DNA from: CAZFIM01 sp964519615
Lineage (GTDB): Bacteria > Chloroflexota > Dehalococcoidia > GIF9 > UBA5629
Length of the DNA stretch: 28,410 nt
NCBI GenBank assembly: GCA_964519615.1
Contig: CAZFIM010000034.1
Span: 1 to 28,410, forward strand
Reading direction: 5' to 3'
Below the pieces are notes generated by a model. That model ran no database searches and was not told where the DNA came from. It saw only the letters and a program-made list of their open reading frames with translations. How positions within the stretch are numbered: the stretch's first letter is position 1; the number at the start of each line of letters is the position of its first letter. Shown piece by piece: positions 17,476-25,452 of the stretch. Position numbers and translations under genes: made by a program.

Positions 17476-18429
17476 CTATTGCGTTGCTTTGGGGGTATTT
17501 CGCTTTTTAGACCTTACTTTCTCTGAAATTGTATTTAGTTTTGACATGTGTTCTTCAGTTGGTGGTTTGAGAGCTCCCAATAAATATTCCCTATTTAATT
17601 GACGGTATTTAGGATCACCAAAAGCATGATAGGGTAAAAGTTCATATTCAATGACATTCTCTAATTTAGAGATAAACTCCACTGTTGCTTCAATATTTAC
17701 TTTTGAATCATTATAGCCGGGGATAATTGGCGTTCTGACAACTACTGAAAGCCCTGGATAGAATCGAGATATTTTCTGGAGGTTTTCTAAAATCAACTCG
17801 TTGCCAACTCCAGTTATTTCTTTATGCTTATCGGTATTCATTTGTTTGATATCATAGAATATAAGATTGAGATATTGGCATAATCTATTCAGGTCTTCCC
17901 ATTTGCCATAACCAGTGGTTTCCATGGCTGTATGAATACCATGCTGCCAGCAATTCTTCAATAGTTCACAGGCAAAACCGGCCTGATATAGTGGTTCTCC
18001 ACCACTTACCGTTACCCCACCATCCGACCTAGAATAAAAGTCTCTGTCTTCATTAATTATTGTCATTACTTCCTGAATTGTCATGGTATTACCGTAAAAT
18101 CGTATAGCCTTACTGGGACACCTTTGAATACACTCACCGCAATTGGTACAAAATTCTGTATGAATATCCACCTTTCCATCCTGAGAAGGAGAAATTGCAT
18201 TAATATGACACGATTTGATGCAAATTCCACATTCTTCTAATCCAATGCACCTGTCTTTACTAAATGCTATCTCAGGATACCCGTTTTGAGATTCAGGATT
18301 GCTGCACCACAGGCAACGCAATGGACAACCTTTCAGAAAAATGACATCCCTAATTCCTGGCCCATCATGAACTGAGAACCTCTGAATATTTGTAATAATC
18401 CCTTCCAGTACCTTCTCGTTTATCAACAA
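17476..18429 (-). CDS. Glycyl-radical-enzyme activase (radical SAM, IslB/HpsH type)
   Basis: This radical SAM enzyme abstracts hydrogen from the glycine of the neighbouring glycyl radical enzyme. The 317 residues start with 'QRFSVHDGPGIRDVIFLKGC', then the radical-SAM CxxxCxxC at C35/C39/C42. Two extra ferredoxin-type clusters (C61/C67/C70/C74 and C94/C97/C100/C104) follow, and then the SAM-binding 'SGGEP' at 142-146. The two-cluster insert is typical of activases for lyase and dehydratase type enzymes rather than of PflA. The start is TTG: AAAGGA lies four bases before the TTG at 18429 and seven before the next codon, also TTG, which may be the true start. It follows the lyase gene by 95 bases. 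Confidence 0.94.
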   Translation of the reverse strand: MLINEKVLEGIITNIQRFSVHDGPGIRDVIFLKGCPLRCLWCSNPESQNGYPEIAFSKDRCIGLEECGICIKSCHINAISPSQDGKVDIHTEFCTNCGECIQRCPSKAIRFYGNTMTIQEVMTIINEDRDFYSRSDGGVTVSGGEPLYQAGFACELLKNCWQHGIHTAMETTGYGKWEDLNRLCQYLNLIFYDIKQMNTDKHKEITGVGNELILENLQKISRFYPGLSVVVRTPIIPGYNDSKVNIEATVEFISKLENVIEYELLPYHAFGDPKYRQLNREYLLGALKPPTEEHMSKLNTISEKVRSKKRNTPKATQ

Positions 18430-18524
18430 ACAATCCTTTAGTAGATATTAAAAACCTGAAATGCTGAATAAATAAATAGCCCTGAGATACTTATAAAATT
18501 CAATTCCTGTAACGCCATTGTCCC

Positions 18525-21008
18525 TTATGACGTTTCATGCTCTGTTCTATTAATAATCTCATTTTGGAGCTCAGGTGAAAGGTCAACAAAATAAGCACTA
18601 TAACCTGCAACTCTTACAATAAGGTTCCTGTACTTCTCAGGATTTTTTTGTGCATCAAGCAAAGTCTCTTTATTGATAATATTGAACTGTATATGCCAGT
18701 GCTTTTGGTCACACCATGATCGTATGAATGACGCAAGTCTCTTTGTGCCTTGTTCTCCCGCCAACACCTGCGGGCTCAGTTTAAGGTTTAATAATCTGGC
18801 CGAGCGGTTTTTATATTGAGATGCTTTCGTTTCCTTGATCGACATCAGAGTGGATGTCGGCCCGTTCACGTCACAGCCCTGTGTCGGAGATACGCCTTCA
18901 GATAATGGTTCTCCCGATCTCCTTCCGTTTGGAGTAGCACCAGTTACCGCTCCACACGGAATATGAATTGTCACCGGAACATATCGTAAATCCTGTTCCC
19001 CGCCATAAGCGGTTGTATATTTTTGAGATAAATGTACGAAGTGCTCTTCAATTCGGCGTCCGATTGAATCGGCATATGGATCGTTGTTTCCAAATTTAGG
19101 CGCATTTAAACAAAGTTGCCGTATTGCCTCTTTACCTTCGAAGTTAGCATCAAGCGCATCTAATAACTCGTCCATTGTAATCTGTTTATCATCAAAGACC
19201 AGTTTTTTAACTGCGGTGAGTGAATCAATCGCCGTTCCAAAACCGATCAGGTCAAAATATCCCAGACTCATACCGTTATCTATTATGCCCCTATCGAGAT
19301 CCTTACCACATTCCATACAAAGGTCATGAACACAAGAGTATACTGGTGCAGCTACATGCTGTGGTCTTATGCTGTCTGATATATGCTGCTGTGTAAAGAC
19401 ATTCTTCATTATGTAATCTGCTTGAGTGGTGAATGCATTCCATAAATCATCAAAGGTCTTAAATTTACGCGGGTCCCCTGTACTCAGTCCCAATTGCTCG
19501 TTATTACTTAATTTGAGCTTGCCATCATTTAAAGCCATCTCTATCATGGTACCCATGTTAATATGTGATGTCCCTGTTAAATAGGTTTCCTTGTTGGGCA
19601 ACCTTGATTCAGTACAACCACTCACAGCATAATCCCTAGCTTCCTGCAGATTAGCTCCTTTGCTTAAATAAAGTGGAACAATTTCCTCATCATTGAATAG
19701 CTTGGGGAAACCTGTGCCTTCCTTTATACACTCGCACGTTTTTAAAAGAAATTTATCCGGCGTTCCACTGTGAATTCTTACAGATAGATCAGGATACGGA
19801 AGGGGAAATTCCTGTTTTGATTTCAGAATTAGATAAGACAGATCATTAGTAGCATCATGTCCATCCCTGGTTTGTCCACCCAATGTAGTTGCTTCAAAAT
19901 GTGCATACTGTTGGCCGAAAGCAAGTCCATGAGGTGTTACATAGATAACGACGGATTGAGCTATATTCAGCCATAGACATTCAAGAAGTTCCAATGCTTC
20001 CGTTTCTGTGAGCCTGCCTTCCTCCACATCCTTTTTGTAGTAAGGGTACAGATACTGATCAATTCGCCCATTACCTAACAAACTTCCATCGTGCTCAAAT
20101 CTACAATATAGCTGGAAAAACCATTGAGCCTGAATTGCTTCATGGAAAGTTCGCGCAGGATTCATCGGAACCCAATCACAGTTTTCAGCGATTCTCTCCA
20201 ACTCCTTCTTACGCTGTTCATTTGATTCTTTCTTTGCCATACTTCTGGCCAGATCGGCATGTCTCCTGGCAAGAACAGCTATTCCATCGCATACAACAAT
20301 AACTGCACGATAAAAAGGTGCTTTATCAAAATTATTTGTCCCATCGTACGGATCTAGTGTAGCTAGTCTTTCCCCAGCTTCTCTTTTTATATCATCAATA
20401 CCTCTCTTAAGTACTTTTTCATAATCTGGAACCCACTGCAATGAATGGCGGTTCACAGTAGTTTGCCTCATTAGAAATCTGGAAGTATAGATATCCCCGT
20501 TAATATGCAACAAACGGTCCGTTTCCGCAGGTAATAAGGTTGCATATCCTTCCAAAAGCGTTTTGCCACTCCAGTAAGGCACAAGTTCATCATTGATAAT
20601 TTTCGCATCTTCCCTGGTCAATTCTATCGGAGCACCTTTTTGGGTCGGTTGGATTTCTTCCAGTTGCCCGAAGCAACCGCCTTCAAATTCGGGGTAAAGT
20701 ACCGCATACCTGCCTGGAGGACCGGCGCGCCCTACAATTAATTCATCTGACCCTATATAAACCGGTATTTTCTCAGCAACATTCTTTTCGGCCAATGCCC
20801 ACCGTAATACTATCGGCATACTTTCAGTCTTTTTAAACGATTCAGTAAAATATAGCGCTCTCTCCACTGCCATTCGTGGCGGTTTATCCCTGAAACCCTC
20901 CAGCATTCTTTTCACCCGTGCACGTTTGACATATGCTGCTTCTGTAGTATTTCCATCGTTCTGATTTAATATACGTTCTTCCTGGGGTGTTAGTACTTTA
21001 GCCGTCAT
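18525..21008 (-). CDS. Glycyl radical sulfite-lyase (isethionate/DHPS lyase family)
   Basis: This 827-residue glycyl radical enzyme has the glycyl loop 'RVAGYSAYF' with G802 and the active-site 'GCTES' with thiyl C465 and general base E467. Compared from memory with Bilophila isethionate sulfite-lyase IslA it is closely similar along its length ('ALYFTESFKKTE', 'LVLRWA'-like region, C-terminal 'WHIQFNIINK'). Sulfonate-contacting residues recalled for IslA (Arg189, Gln193, Arg678) correspond to R187, Q191 and R675. The IslA residues Phe682 and Trp374 correspond to V679 and F371, so the pocket differs. It should cleave a C2 or C3 hydroxysulfonate to sulfite plus a carbonyl compound in the cytoplasm. 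AGGAGG precedes the ATG. It is the first gene of the sulfite-respiration cluster, divergent from the regulator locus. Isethionate and dihydroxypropanesulfonate are both possible substrates. Confidence 0.9.
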   Translation of the reverse strand: MTAKVLTPQEERILNQNDGNTTEAAYVKRARVKRMLEGFRDKPPRMAVERALYFTESFKKTESMPIVLRWALAEKNVAEKIPVYIGSDELIVGRAGPPGRYAVLYPEFEGGCFGQLEEIQPTQKGAPIELTREDAKIINDELVPYWSGKTLLEGYATLLPAETDRLLHINGDIYTSRFLMRQTTVNRHSLQWVPDYEKVLKRGIDDIKREAGERLATLDPYDGTNNFDKAPFYRAVIVVCDGIAVLARRHADLARSMAKKESNEQRKKELERIAENCDWVPMNPARTFHEAIQAQWFFQLYCRFEHDGSLLGNGRIDQYLYPYYKKDVEEGRLTETEALELLECLWLNIAQSVVIYVTPHGLAFGQQYAHFEATTLGGQTRDGHDATNDLSYLILKSKQEFPLPYPDLSVRIHSGTPDKFLLKTCECIKEGTGFPKLFNDEEIVPLYLSKGANLQEARDYAVSGCTESRLPNKETYLTGTSHINMGTMIEMALNDGKLKLSNNEQLGLSTGDPRKFKTFDDLWNAFTTQADYIMKNVFTQQHISDSIRPQHVAAPVYSCVHDLCMECGKDLDRGIIDNGMSLGYFDLIGFGTAIDSLTAVKKLVFDDKQITMDELLDALDANFEGKEAIRQLCLNAPKFGNNDPYADSIGRRIEEHFVHLSQKYTTAYGGEQDLRYVPVTIHIPCGAVTGATPNGRRSGEPLSEGVSPTQGCDVNGPTSTLMSIKETKASQYKNRSARLLNLKLSPQVLAGEQGTKRLASFIRSWCDQKHWHIQFNIINKETLLDAQKNPEKYRNLIVRVAGYSAYFVDLSPELQNEIINRTEHETS

Positions 21009-21265
21009 TTTTCCATCCTCCTACAGAATGCTTAAATAATAGTCTGTTTTCCATACTTCTCTATCGATAATACCGGTTACATGAAAATAACTTGTGTGAA
21101 GCTATTATCAATATATCGAATTCTAAAAACTATCATATTATTAGATTAACCGATGTAAAATATTACTATTCACTCTTTTGTATAATAAATATCAGTAAAT
21201 AACTTGTTTATAAATTCATAATGACCTTTGTTTGTGTTTCAACATTACCCATTACGCATATCCGG
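21009..21265. other. Divergent intergenic region upstream of the lyase gene
   Basis: This AT-rich, gene-free stretch separates the minus-strand lyase operon from the plus-strand regulator. It must hold the promoter of the sulfonate/sulfite operon, but I find no convincing -35/-10 pair on the minus strand. A TATAAT on the plus strand at 21181-21186 lacks a good -35. It is not part of the direct repeat, which begins at 21266. Confidence 0.4.
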
Positions 21266-21269
21266 CAAC

Positions 21270-21298
21270 TTAACAATATGTTATTATCTTGCTATACT
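21270..21298 (+). promoter_or_regulatory. Sigma-70-type promoter of response regulator, copy 1
   Basis: TTAACA (21270-21275), a 17-base spacer and TATACT (21293-21298) each match the consensus hexamers in five of six positions. Transcription would begin near 21305 and leave a leader of about 200 bases before the regulator ATG. The promoter lies at the very edge of the repeat, so copy 2 keeps it. Confidence 0.6.
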
Positions 21299-21434
21299 GA
21301 TAATTAGTTGTTTGTTTCAAATAATTGGTGGATATTTATAAATAATTTATTTCGAATTTGCATCCGGTGATTAACTATATCGAATACCGCAAAGCGGTTA
21401 CAAGTGTATTTTGGGCAGTACTGAAAACAGTTGA

Positions 21435-21467
21435 AGTCCAATCGGGCATGCCCAAATGGACTTTTTT
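21435..21467 (+). terminator. Terminator-like hairpin in the regulator leader, copy 1
   Basis: AGTCCA...TGGACT arms enclose the palindrome GGGCATGCCC and are followed directly by six T residues (21462-21467). This is the form of an intrinsic terminator, but it sits between the promoter and the regulator start. A second small inverted repeat, ACCGC-AAA-GCGGT (21386-21398), lies upstream. Together they could form an attenuator, or the palindrome could be an operator. The structure is seen; the function is inferred. Confidence 0.55.
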
Positions 21468-21502
21468 CAGAGTATCTTATAGGGAAACAGGGACAATCAA
21501 TT

Positions 21503-22195
21503 ATGGAAATGTCTACAACCGAAGATAGTAAACAAAAACAAGACAAATTGGATATAATAAAGATTTTGTTAGCAGATGATCATCCTCTGCTTCGATTTGC
21601 GTTAAAAGAGATTCTTGAAAAGCAAGTTGATTTTAAAGTGATTGGTGAAGCTAGTGATGGTGAAGAGGCTATTAAATTAGCAACCAGGCTATTACCGGAT
21701 ATAGTTATTATGGACATCGATATGCCCAAAATGGACGGCATTGAGGCTACCAGACAGATAATAGCCAAATGCCCGGATCTAGCAATCTTGGTATTAACTG
21801 TTTATGACGACAGCGAACATGTGATGAATATACTTGAAGCTGGGGCTGTTGGATATTTGACAAAACGTGCATTTGCGAAAGAAATCATTCATGCTGTGAG
21901 GGCAGCAATTGCCGGTGATACAGTTTTATCGCCTCTAGTGTCAAAAGAAGTATTGAAATATGCACTTCGATATACCGGAAAGTCGACACGTCTCGACTCA
22001 ACTGAGAAACTTTCGGCAAAAGAAGTTGAAATAATGAGATTAGCAGCGAAGGGTCTATCTAATAAAGATATTGCCATGCATCTATCAATAGGTCAACGTA
22101 ATATTAAGAACTATTTTTCACAGATTTTCTTAAAATTGGGGGGCGGGATCACGTACCGAAGCAGCAATCGTATGTGTACGCAAAGGTATACTTAG
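21503..22195 (+). CDS. NarL/LuxR-type response regulator, copy 1 (C-terminus frameshifted)
   Basis: The receiver domain has 'ILLADDHP', the phosphoacceptor Asp in 'IVIMDIDMP', 'VLTVYDD' and 'YLTKRAF'. It is followed by a LuxR-type helix-turn-helix, 'LSAKEVEIMRLAAKGLSNKDIA'. I place the start at the ATG at 21503; an open extension to 21431 runs through the leader hairpin and is unlikely. After 'FLKLG' the frame leaves the family pattern. Removing one G from the six-G run at 22138-22143 would restore '..RTEAAIVCVRKGIL' and move the stop to 22214. As written, the last helix of the DNA-binding domain is lost. The copy at 24755 has the same feature. The downstream kinase is truncated here, so this copy lacks its own partner in cis. 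Confidence 0.85.
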   Translation: MEMSTTEDSKQKQDKLDIIKILLADDHPLLRFALKEILEKQVDFKVIGEASDGEEAIKLATRLLPDIVIMDIDMPKMDGIEATRQIIAKCPDLAILVLTVYDDSEHVMNILEAGAVGYLTKRAFAKEIIHAVRAAIAGDTVLSPLVSKEVLKYALRYTGKSTRLDSTEKLSAKEVEIMRLAAKGLSNKDIAMHLSIGQRNIKNYFSQIFLKLGGGITYRSSNRMCTQRYT

Positions 22196-22200
22196 CGTAA

Positions 22201-22287
22201 ATGACATTAACTGAAATGAATCTTGATGAACTGAATAATCGTATTTTGATTATTAAAAATCCTCGCCTTTGGGCCATTATCTTTATC
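22201..22287 (+). pseudogene. Truncated histidine kinase fragment (first 29 codons)
   Basis: This fragment is identical to the first 29 codons of the intact kinase at 25453-26616 and is cut at the end of the direct repeat inside the first membrane helix. The reading frame runs on to a stop at 22401 through unrelated sequence containing Cys- and His-rich codons with no family resemblance. It keeps none of the sensor, histidine or ATPase regions and cannot be functional as a kinase. Confidence 0.85.
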
Positions 22288-22407
22288 TGTAATGGTCTAG
22301 ACTATAATAGGTCAGGCCACCGCCATTGTTCAATGTGCGTGTATTTAGCCACCTTATTTTATCAACTATTCAACCGTTCAACTACATGTCTCTATCACTG
22401 AACAAAA

Positions 22408-22626
22408 TTACCATGGAAGGGGGATCCTTCTCTCTCTATCGGGAGTAACATATATAGCATCTACGGGACAGTCCCTCTGACAAAGAAAGCAATTCTGACA
22501 ATCGCTGAGATACGCTATAAAAGGCCTTTTTGTATCGATATCAAGACGCAGCACATCCATTGGACAGATATCCACACAGGTATCGCAACAAATACACAGG
22601 TCATAATCAATCTTTCTTATCCCCAC
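22408..22626 (-). CDS. Small 2[4Fe-4S] ferredoxin (AprB-like N-terminal part)
   Basis: This 72-residue ferredoxin has two classical motifs, C11-C14-C17-C21-Pro and C43-C46-C49-C53-Pro. It resembles the cluster-binding part of adenylylsulfate reductase beta but lacks the long C-terminal tail that wraps AprA. The start is GTG at 22626, with AAGGAG inside the end of the flavoprotein gene and a 10-base overlap. The two products are therefore translationally coupled and probably form one complex, with the ferredoxin passing electrons to or from the flavin. The partner redox system is unknown. Confidence 0.88.
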   Translation of the reverse strand: MGIRKIDYDLCICCDTCVDICPMDVLRLDIDTKRPFIAYLSDCQNCFLCQRDCPVDAIYVTPDRERRIPLPW

Positions 22627-24344
22627 GGTATCTCCTTTTTTCGTGCTATCTCGAATACACGATGCACTGTTTTCTCATTCGACGGATTGATCCGGTTTGA
22701 TAATGGTAAATCCTCCGCCCAGATTTTCATCGCCCCGCTTTCCTGCTTGAGCTTTGTCACCTTCAACCAGTTGGCATTATCAGTACAGGGGAAATCTTCG
22801 CGCAAGCATCCATCGCGGCTTTCAGTGCGTATAAGGCGCGATTTCAGGTACATCTCAGTTACAAGCAGCATATTTTTAGCTTCCATGGCCAATCTTAGAT
22901 TATGCGCATCTGCGGCAGATAGCAAAGGTATTTCTTCTACCTGTAAACGCTCAATTTCCCTGATGGCTTTTTCCAACCTATCCAGGTGTGCAATAACCAT
23001 TATCTCATAGGGGAATAGCGTTTCCTGCATTGCGATAATGACATGTGCCGGTTCAACCCCATTTTTCCTTTTAAGAGGTCTTGACAAATCTTCAAAACAT
23101 TTTTCTATCTGCTCAGTTCTCACCTTCGGCATAACAGTGCACGCGGCAGTATATTCTGATGCAAATATTCCTGCCCTTGACCCGGTCACAGCGGCTCCCG
23201 CGAGGGCTTTGGGGAAATGCTTCATTCTGGCTACAGCATCTCCACACGCATAGAGCCCTGGTAAAGATGTCTCACATCGTGTATTCGTAATTACCCCACC
23301 TCCGGCACCTACAGTCCCGAAGAAAACAGGCACCCATTCAACAGGTTTCGTTATCTTATCATTGACGATAATTTTTGCCATCTCCATTATTTTTGTCGGA
23401 GTTGGCAGTACCTTGCGCATTTTAGCGATATCTTCAGGAGTGAAATGAGTCATATCAAGATAAATGGGACCTCGCCCTGCTCTTATTTCCATCGCGCTGC
23501 ATTCAGATATACGGTTCATGGAGGAGGAATTACCGAGCTCGGGATCATAATCAAGCATAAAAGCCTTACCGTTTGCATTGATGAATTTTCCACCCAGACC
23601 TACATACATATTTAGTCCATGTAAATCGTAATCTTTAGCCGTTGTATGAAGAATATCGCCCATCTCGAAATTTCCCAGGATCGCCCCAGCATTATATGAC
23701 ATTACATATGACTCGCCTGTCTGAAATTTTTGACCGGCATACCTTCCTTTAAAAGCACAGCTTCCGGCTGCAAGTATCGTTGCTTTTGCTTTAAATACTC
23801 TAAATTCCCCGGTCCGAACTTCAAATCCTAATGCGCCTGTTACCCGTTCCCCGGGCTTTCCTGATTCTGTTAACAGGTCTGTTATCATAGTATGTCCGAT
23901 TATTTTTATACCGCATTGGCTCACTTTCCGAGCCATTTCTTCCATCATCTGCTCACCGTGAAACATAGCCATCGGCAATTTCCATCTGCCTTCCTGGCGT
24001 AGAATGCGTCCCTCTTTGTCTTTCAGCCAGGTAACACCCCACCTTTCCATGTCCAGTAATCTATCCCAACTTTCGTTCAAATATACATCTAACCATTCCT
24101 CATTGCATACACCCCCACCCCATACATCTTCACTCGTATACATTTTAAAGAGTGCCTCTTTATCATCATCGGGAAACGCCACCTGAAAAATCCCGGCGGC
24201 AAAAGTAGAAAGGGAGTCTTTGCCCAGTTTGCCTTTACTTACAACAATAATATCTTTAACACCTACTTCACTGGCTTTTACAGCCGCTGTAACTCCGGCA
24301 AGTCCGGCGCCTATTATAAGCAAATCACTTTCCAGAGTGGTCAT
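22617..24344 (-). CDS. FAD-dependent oxidoreductase, fumarate reductase/AprA superfamily
   Basis: This 575-residue flavoprotein has the dinucleotide-binding 'GAGLAG' at 12-17, 'ATILAAG' at 188-194 and the second FAD-contacting 'GLYACGDA' at 363-370. It resembles flavoprotein subunits of fumarate reductase and adenylylsulfate reductase. The 'EIRAGRGPIYLD' stretch near 286-297 is shared with them. The 'HY.MGG' region of succinate dehydrogenases is replaced by 'FFGTVGAGGG' (341-350), so it lacks that catalytic His and is not a standard fumarate reductase. It is also short for AprA. The ribosome site is a G7 run preceded by A, six bases before ATG. It overlaps its ferredoxin partner and lies wholly between the two direct repeats. 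Substrate unknown. Confidence 0.85.
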   Translation of the reverse strand: MTTLESDLLIIGAGLAGVTAAVKASEVGVKDIIVVSKGKLGKDSLSTFAAGIFQVAFPDDDKEALFKMYTSEDVWGGGVCNEEWLDVYLNESWDRLLDMERWGVTWLKDKEGRILRQEGRWKLPMAMFHGEQMMEEMARKVSQCGIKIIGHTMITDLLTESGKPGERVTGALGFEVRTGEFRVFKAKATILAAGSCAFKGRYAGQKFQTGESYVMSYNAGAILGNFEMGDILHTTAKDYDLHGLNMYVGLGGKFINANGKAFMLDYDPELGNSSSMNRISECSAMEIRAGRGPIYLDMTHFTPEDIAKMRKVLPTPTKIMEMAKIIVNDKITKPVEWVPVFFGTVGAGGGVITNTRCETSLPGLYACGDAVARMKHFPKALAGAAVTGSRAGIFASEYTAACTVMPKVRTEQIEKCFEDLSRPLKRKNGVEPAHVIIAMQETLFPYEIMVIAHLDRLEKAIREIERLQVEEIPLLSAADAHNLRLAMEAKNMLLVTEMYLKSRLIRTESRDGCLREDFPCTDNANWLKVTKLKQESGAMKIWAEDLPLSNRINPSNEKTVHRVFEIARKKEIPWG

Positions 24345-24521
24345 CTGTTACCCCCCCTAATAATATTTTTGTTTTTCTTCTTACATGTTCAAACTCAGTA
24401 ACCATAATGATATGTATTATTTACCCCACTTTATCTGATGAACGGTATCAAGCGGTATTCACCATCATTCAATGACAAACTTTATATATTCCAACCTCGT
24501 CTATCTAGTTTATCCCACAAC

Positions 24522-24550
24522 TTAACAATATGTTATTATCTTGCTATACT
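24522..24550 (+). promoter_or_regulatory. Sigma-70-type promoter of response regulator, copy 2
   Basis: This is the same TTAACA-17-TATACT promoter as at 21270-21298, four bases inside the repeat edge. Here the upstream DNA is different, so any activator or repressor site upstream of the -35 box would not be shared with copy 1. Confidence 0.6.
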
Positions 24551-24686
24551 GATAATTAGTTGTTTGTTTCAAATAATTGGTGGATATTTATAAATAATTT
24601 ATTTCGAATTTGCATCCGGTGATTAACTATATCGAATACCGCAAAGCGGTTACAAGTGTATTTTGGGCAGTACTGAAAACAGTTGA

Positions 24687-24719
24687 AGTCCAATCGGGCA
24701 TGCCCAAATGGACTTTTTT
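24687..24719 (+). terminator. Terminator-like hairpin in the regulator leader, copy 2
   Basis: This is the second copy of the AGTCCA...TGGACT hairpin with GGGCATGCCC core and T6 tail, again about 140 bases after the predicted transcription start and ahead of the regulator ATG. It is an attenuator or operator candidate. Confidence 0.55.
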
Positions 24720-24754
24720 CAGAGTATCTTATAGGGAAACAGGGACAATCAATT

Positions 24755-25447
24755 ATGGAAATGTCTACAACCGAAGATAGTAAACAAAAACAAGACAAAT
24801 TGGATATAATAAAGATTTTGTTAGCAGATGATCATCCTCTGCTTCGATTTGCGTTAAAAGAGATTCTTGAAAAGCAAGTTGATTTTAAAGTGATTGGTGA
24901 AGCTAGTGATGGTGAAGAGGCTATTAAATTAGCAACCAGGCTATTACCGGATATAGTTATTATGGACATCGATATGCCCAAAATGGACGGCATTGAGGCT
25001 ACCAGACAGATAATAGCCAAATGCCCGGATCTAGCAATCTTGGTATTAACTGTTTATGACGACAGCGAACATGTGATGAATATACTTGAAGCTGGGGCTG
25101 TTGGATATTTGACAAAACGTGCATTTGCGAAAGAAATCATTCATGCTGTGAGGGCAGCAATTGCCGGTGATACAGTTTTATCGCCTCTAGTGTCAAAAGA
25201 AGTATTGAAATATGCACTTCGATATACCGGAAAGTCGACACGTCTCGACTCAACTGAGAAACTTTCGGCAAAAGAAGTTGAAATAATGAGATTAGCAGCG
25301 AAGGGTCTATCTAATAAAGATATTGCCATGCATCTATCAATAGGTCAACGTAATATTAAGAACTATTTTTCACAGATTTTCTTAAAATTGGGGGGCGGGA
25401 TCACGTACCGAAGCAGCAATCGTATGTGTACGCAAAGGTATACTTAG
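24755..25447 (+). CDS. NarL/LuxR-type response regulator, copy 2 (C-terminus frameshifted)
   Basis: This duplicate of the regulator at 21503-22195 has the same receiver domain, the same helix-turn-helix and the same extra G in the six-G run (25390-25395). If the frame were restored, the stop would fall at 25466 and overlap the kinase ATG at 25453 by 14 bases, a normal two-component arrangement. As written it ends six bases before the kinase. This copy is followed by a full kinase and is the likelier functional pair. It probably controls the divergent sulfonate/sulfite operon, the flavoprotein cassette, or both. That target is inferred from position only. Confidence 0.85.
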   Translation: MEMSTTEDSKQKQDKLDIIKILLADDHPLLRFALKEILEKQVDFKVIGEASDGEEAIKLATRLLPDIVIMDIDMPKMDGIEATRQIIAKCPDLAILVLTVYDDSEHVMNILEAGAVGYLTKRAFAKEIIHAVRAAIAGDTVLSPLVSKEVLKYALRYTGKSTRLDSTEKLSAKEVEIMRLAAKGLSNKDIAMHLSIGQRNIKNYFSQIFLKLGGGITYRSSNRMCTQRYT

Positions 25448-25452
25448 CGTAA

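Larger units (their letters stand above)
21266..22287. repeat. Direct repeat copy 1 (1,022 bp: promoter, response regulator, kinase start)
   Basis: This segment recurs at 24518-25539 in the same orientation with a constant offset of 3,252 bases and no difference found on reading. It starts just before the -35 box of the regulator promoter and ends 29 codons into the kinase gene. Flanking sequence differs on both sides (GG versus CA before; TGTAATG versus ACTGCAC after). No transposase or terminal inverted repeats accompany it. Confidence 0.95.

Noticed and set aside
18525..21008. Pyruvate formate-lyase, choline trimethylamine-lyase or glycerol dehydratase
   Set aside because: The active-site context 'SGCTES' with R187/Q191/R675 and the overall similarity recalled to IslA fit sulfite-lyases better, and the dsr neighbours agree.
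21431..21502. N-terminal extension of the response regulator
   Set aside because: The added 24 codons pass through the hairpin with its T6 tract and do not resemble a receiver domain; the ATG at 21503 has an upstream AGGGA.
21304..21546. 80-codon minus-strand open frame repeated at 24556-24798
   Set aside because: It runs through the promoter, leader hairpins and start of the regulator, has no family resemblance, and is duplicated only because the DNA is.
22288..22401. A new chimeric protein from the truncated kinase frame
   Set aside because: The 37 extra codons have no recognisable features and arise from chance read-through past the repeat junction.
22408..24344. Genuine adenylylsulfate reductase AprBA
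   Set aside because: The flavoprotein is too short and the ferredoxin lacks the AprB C-terminal tail; no sat or qmo genes are nearby.
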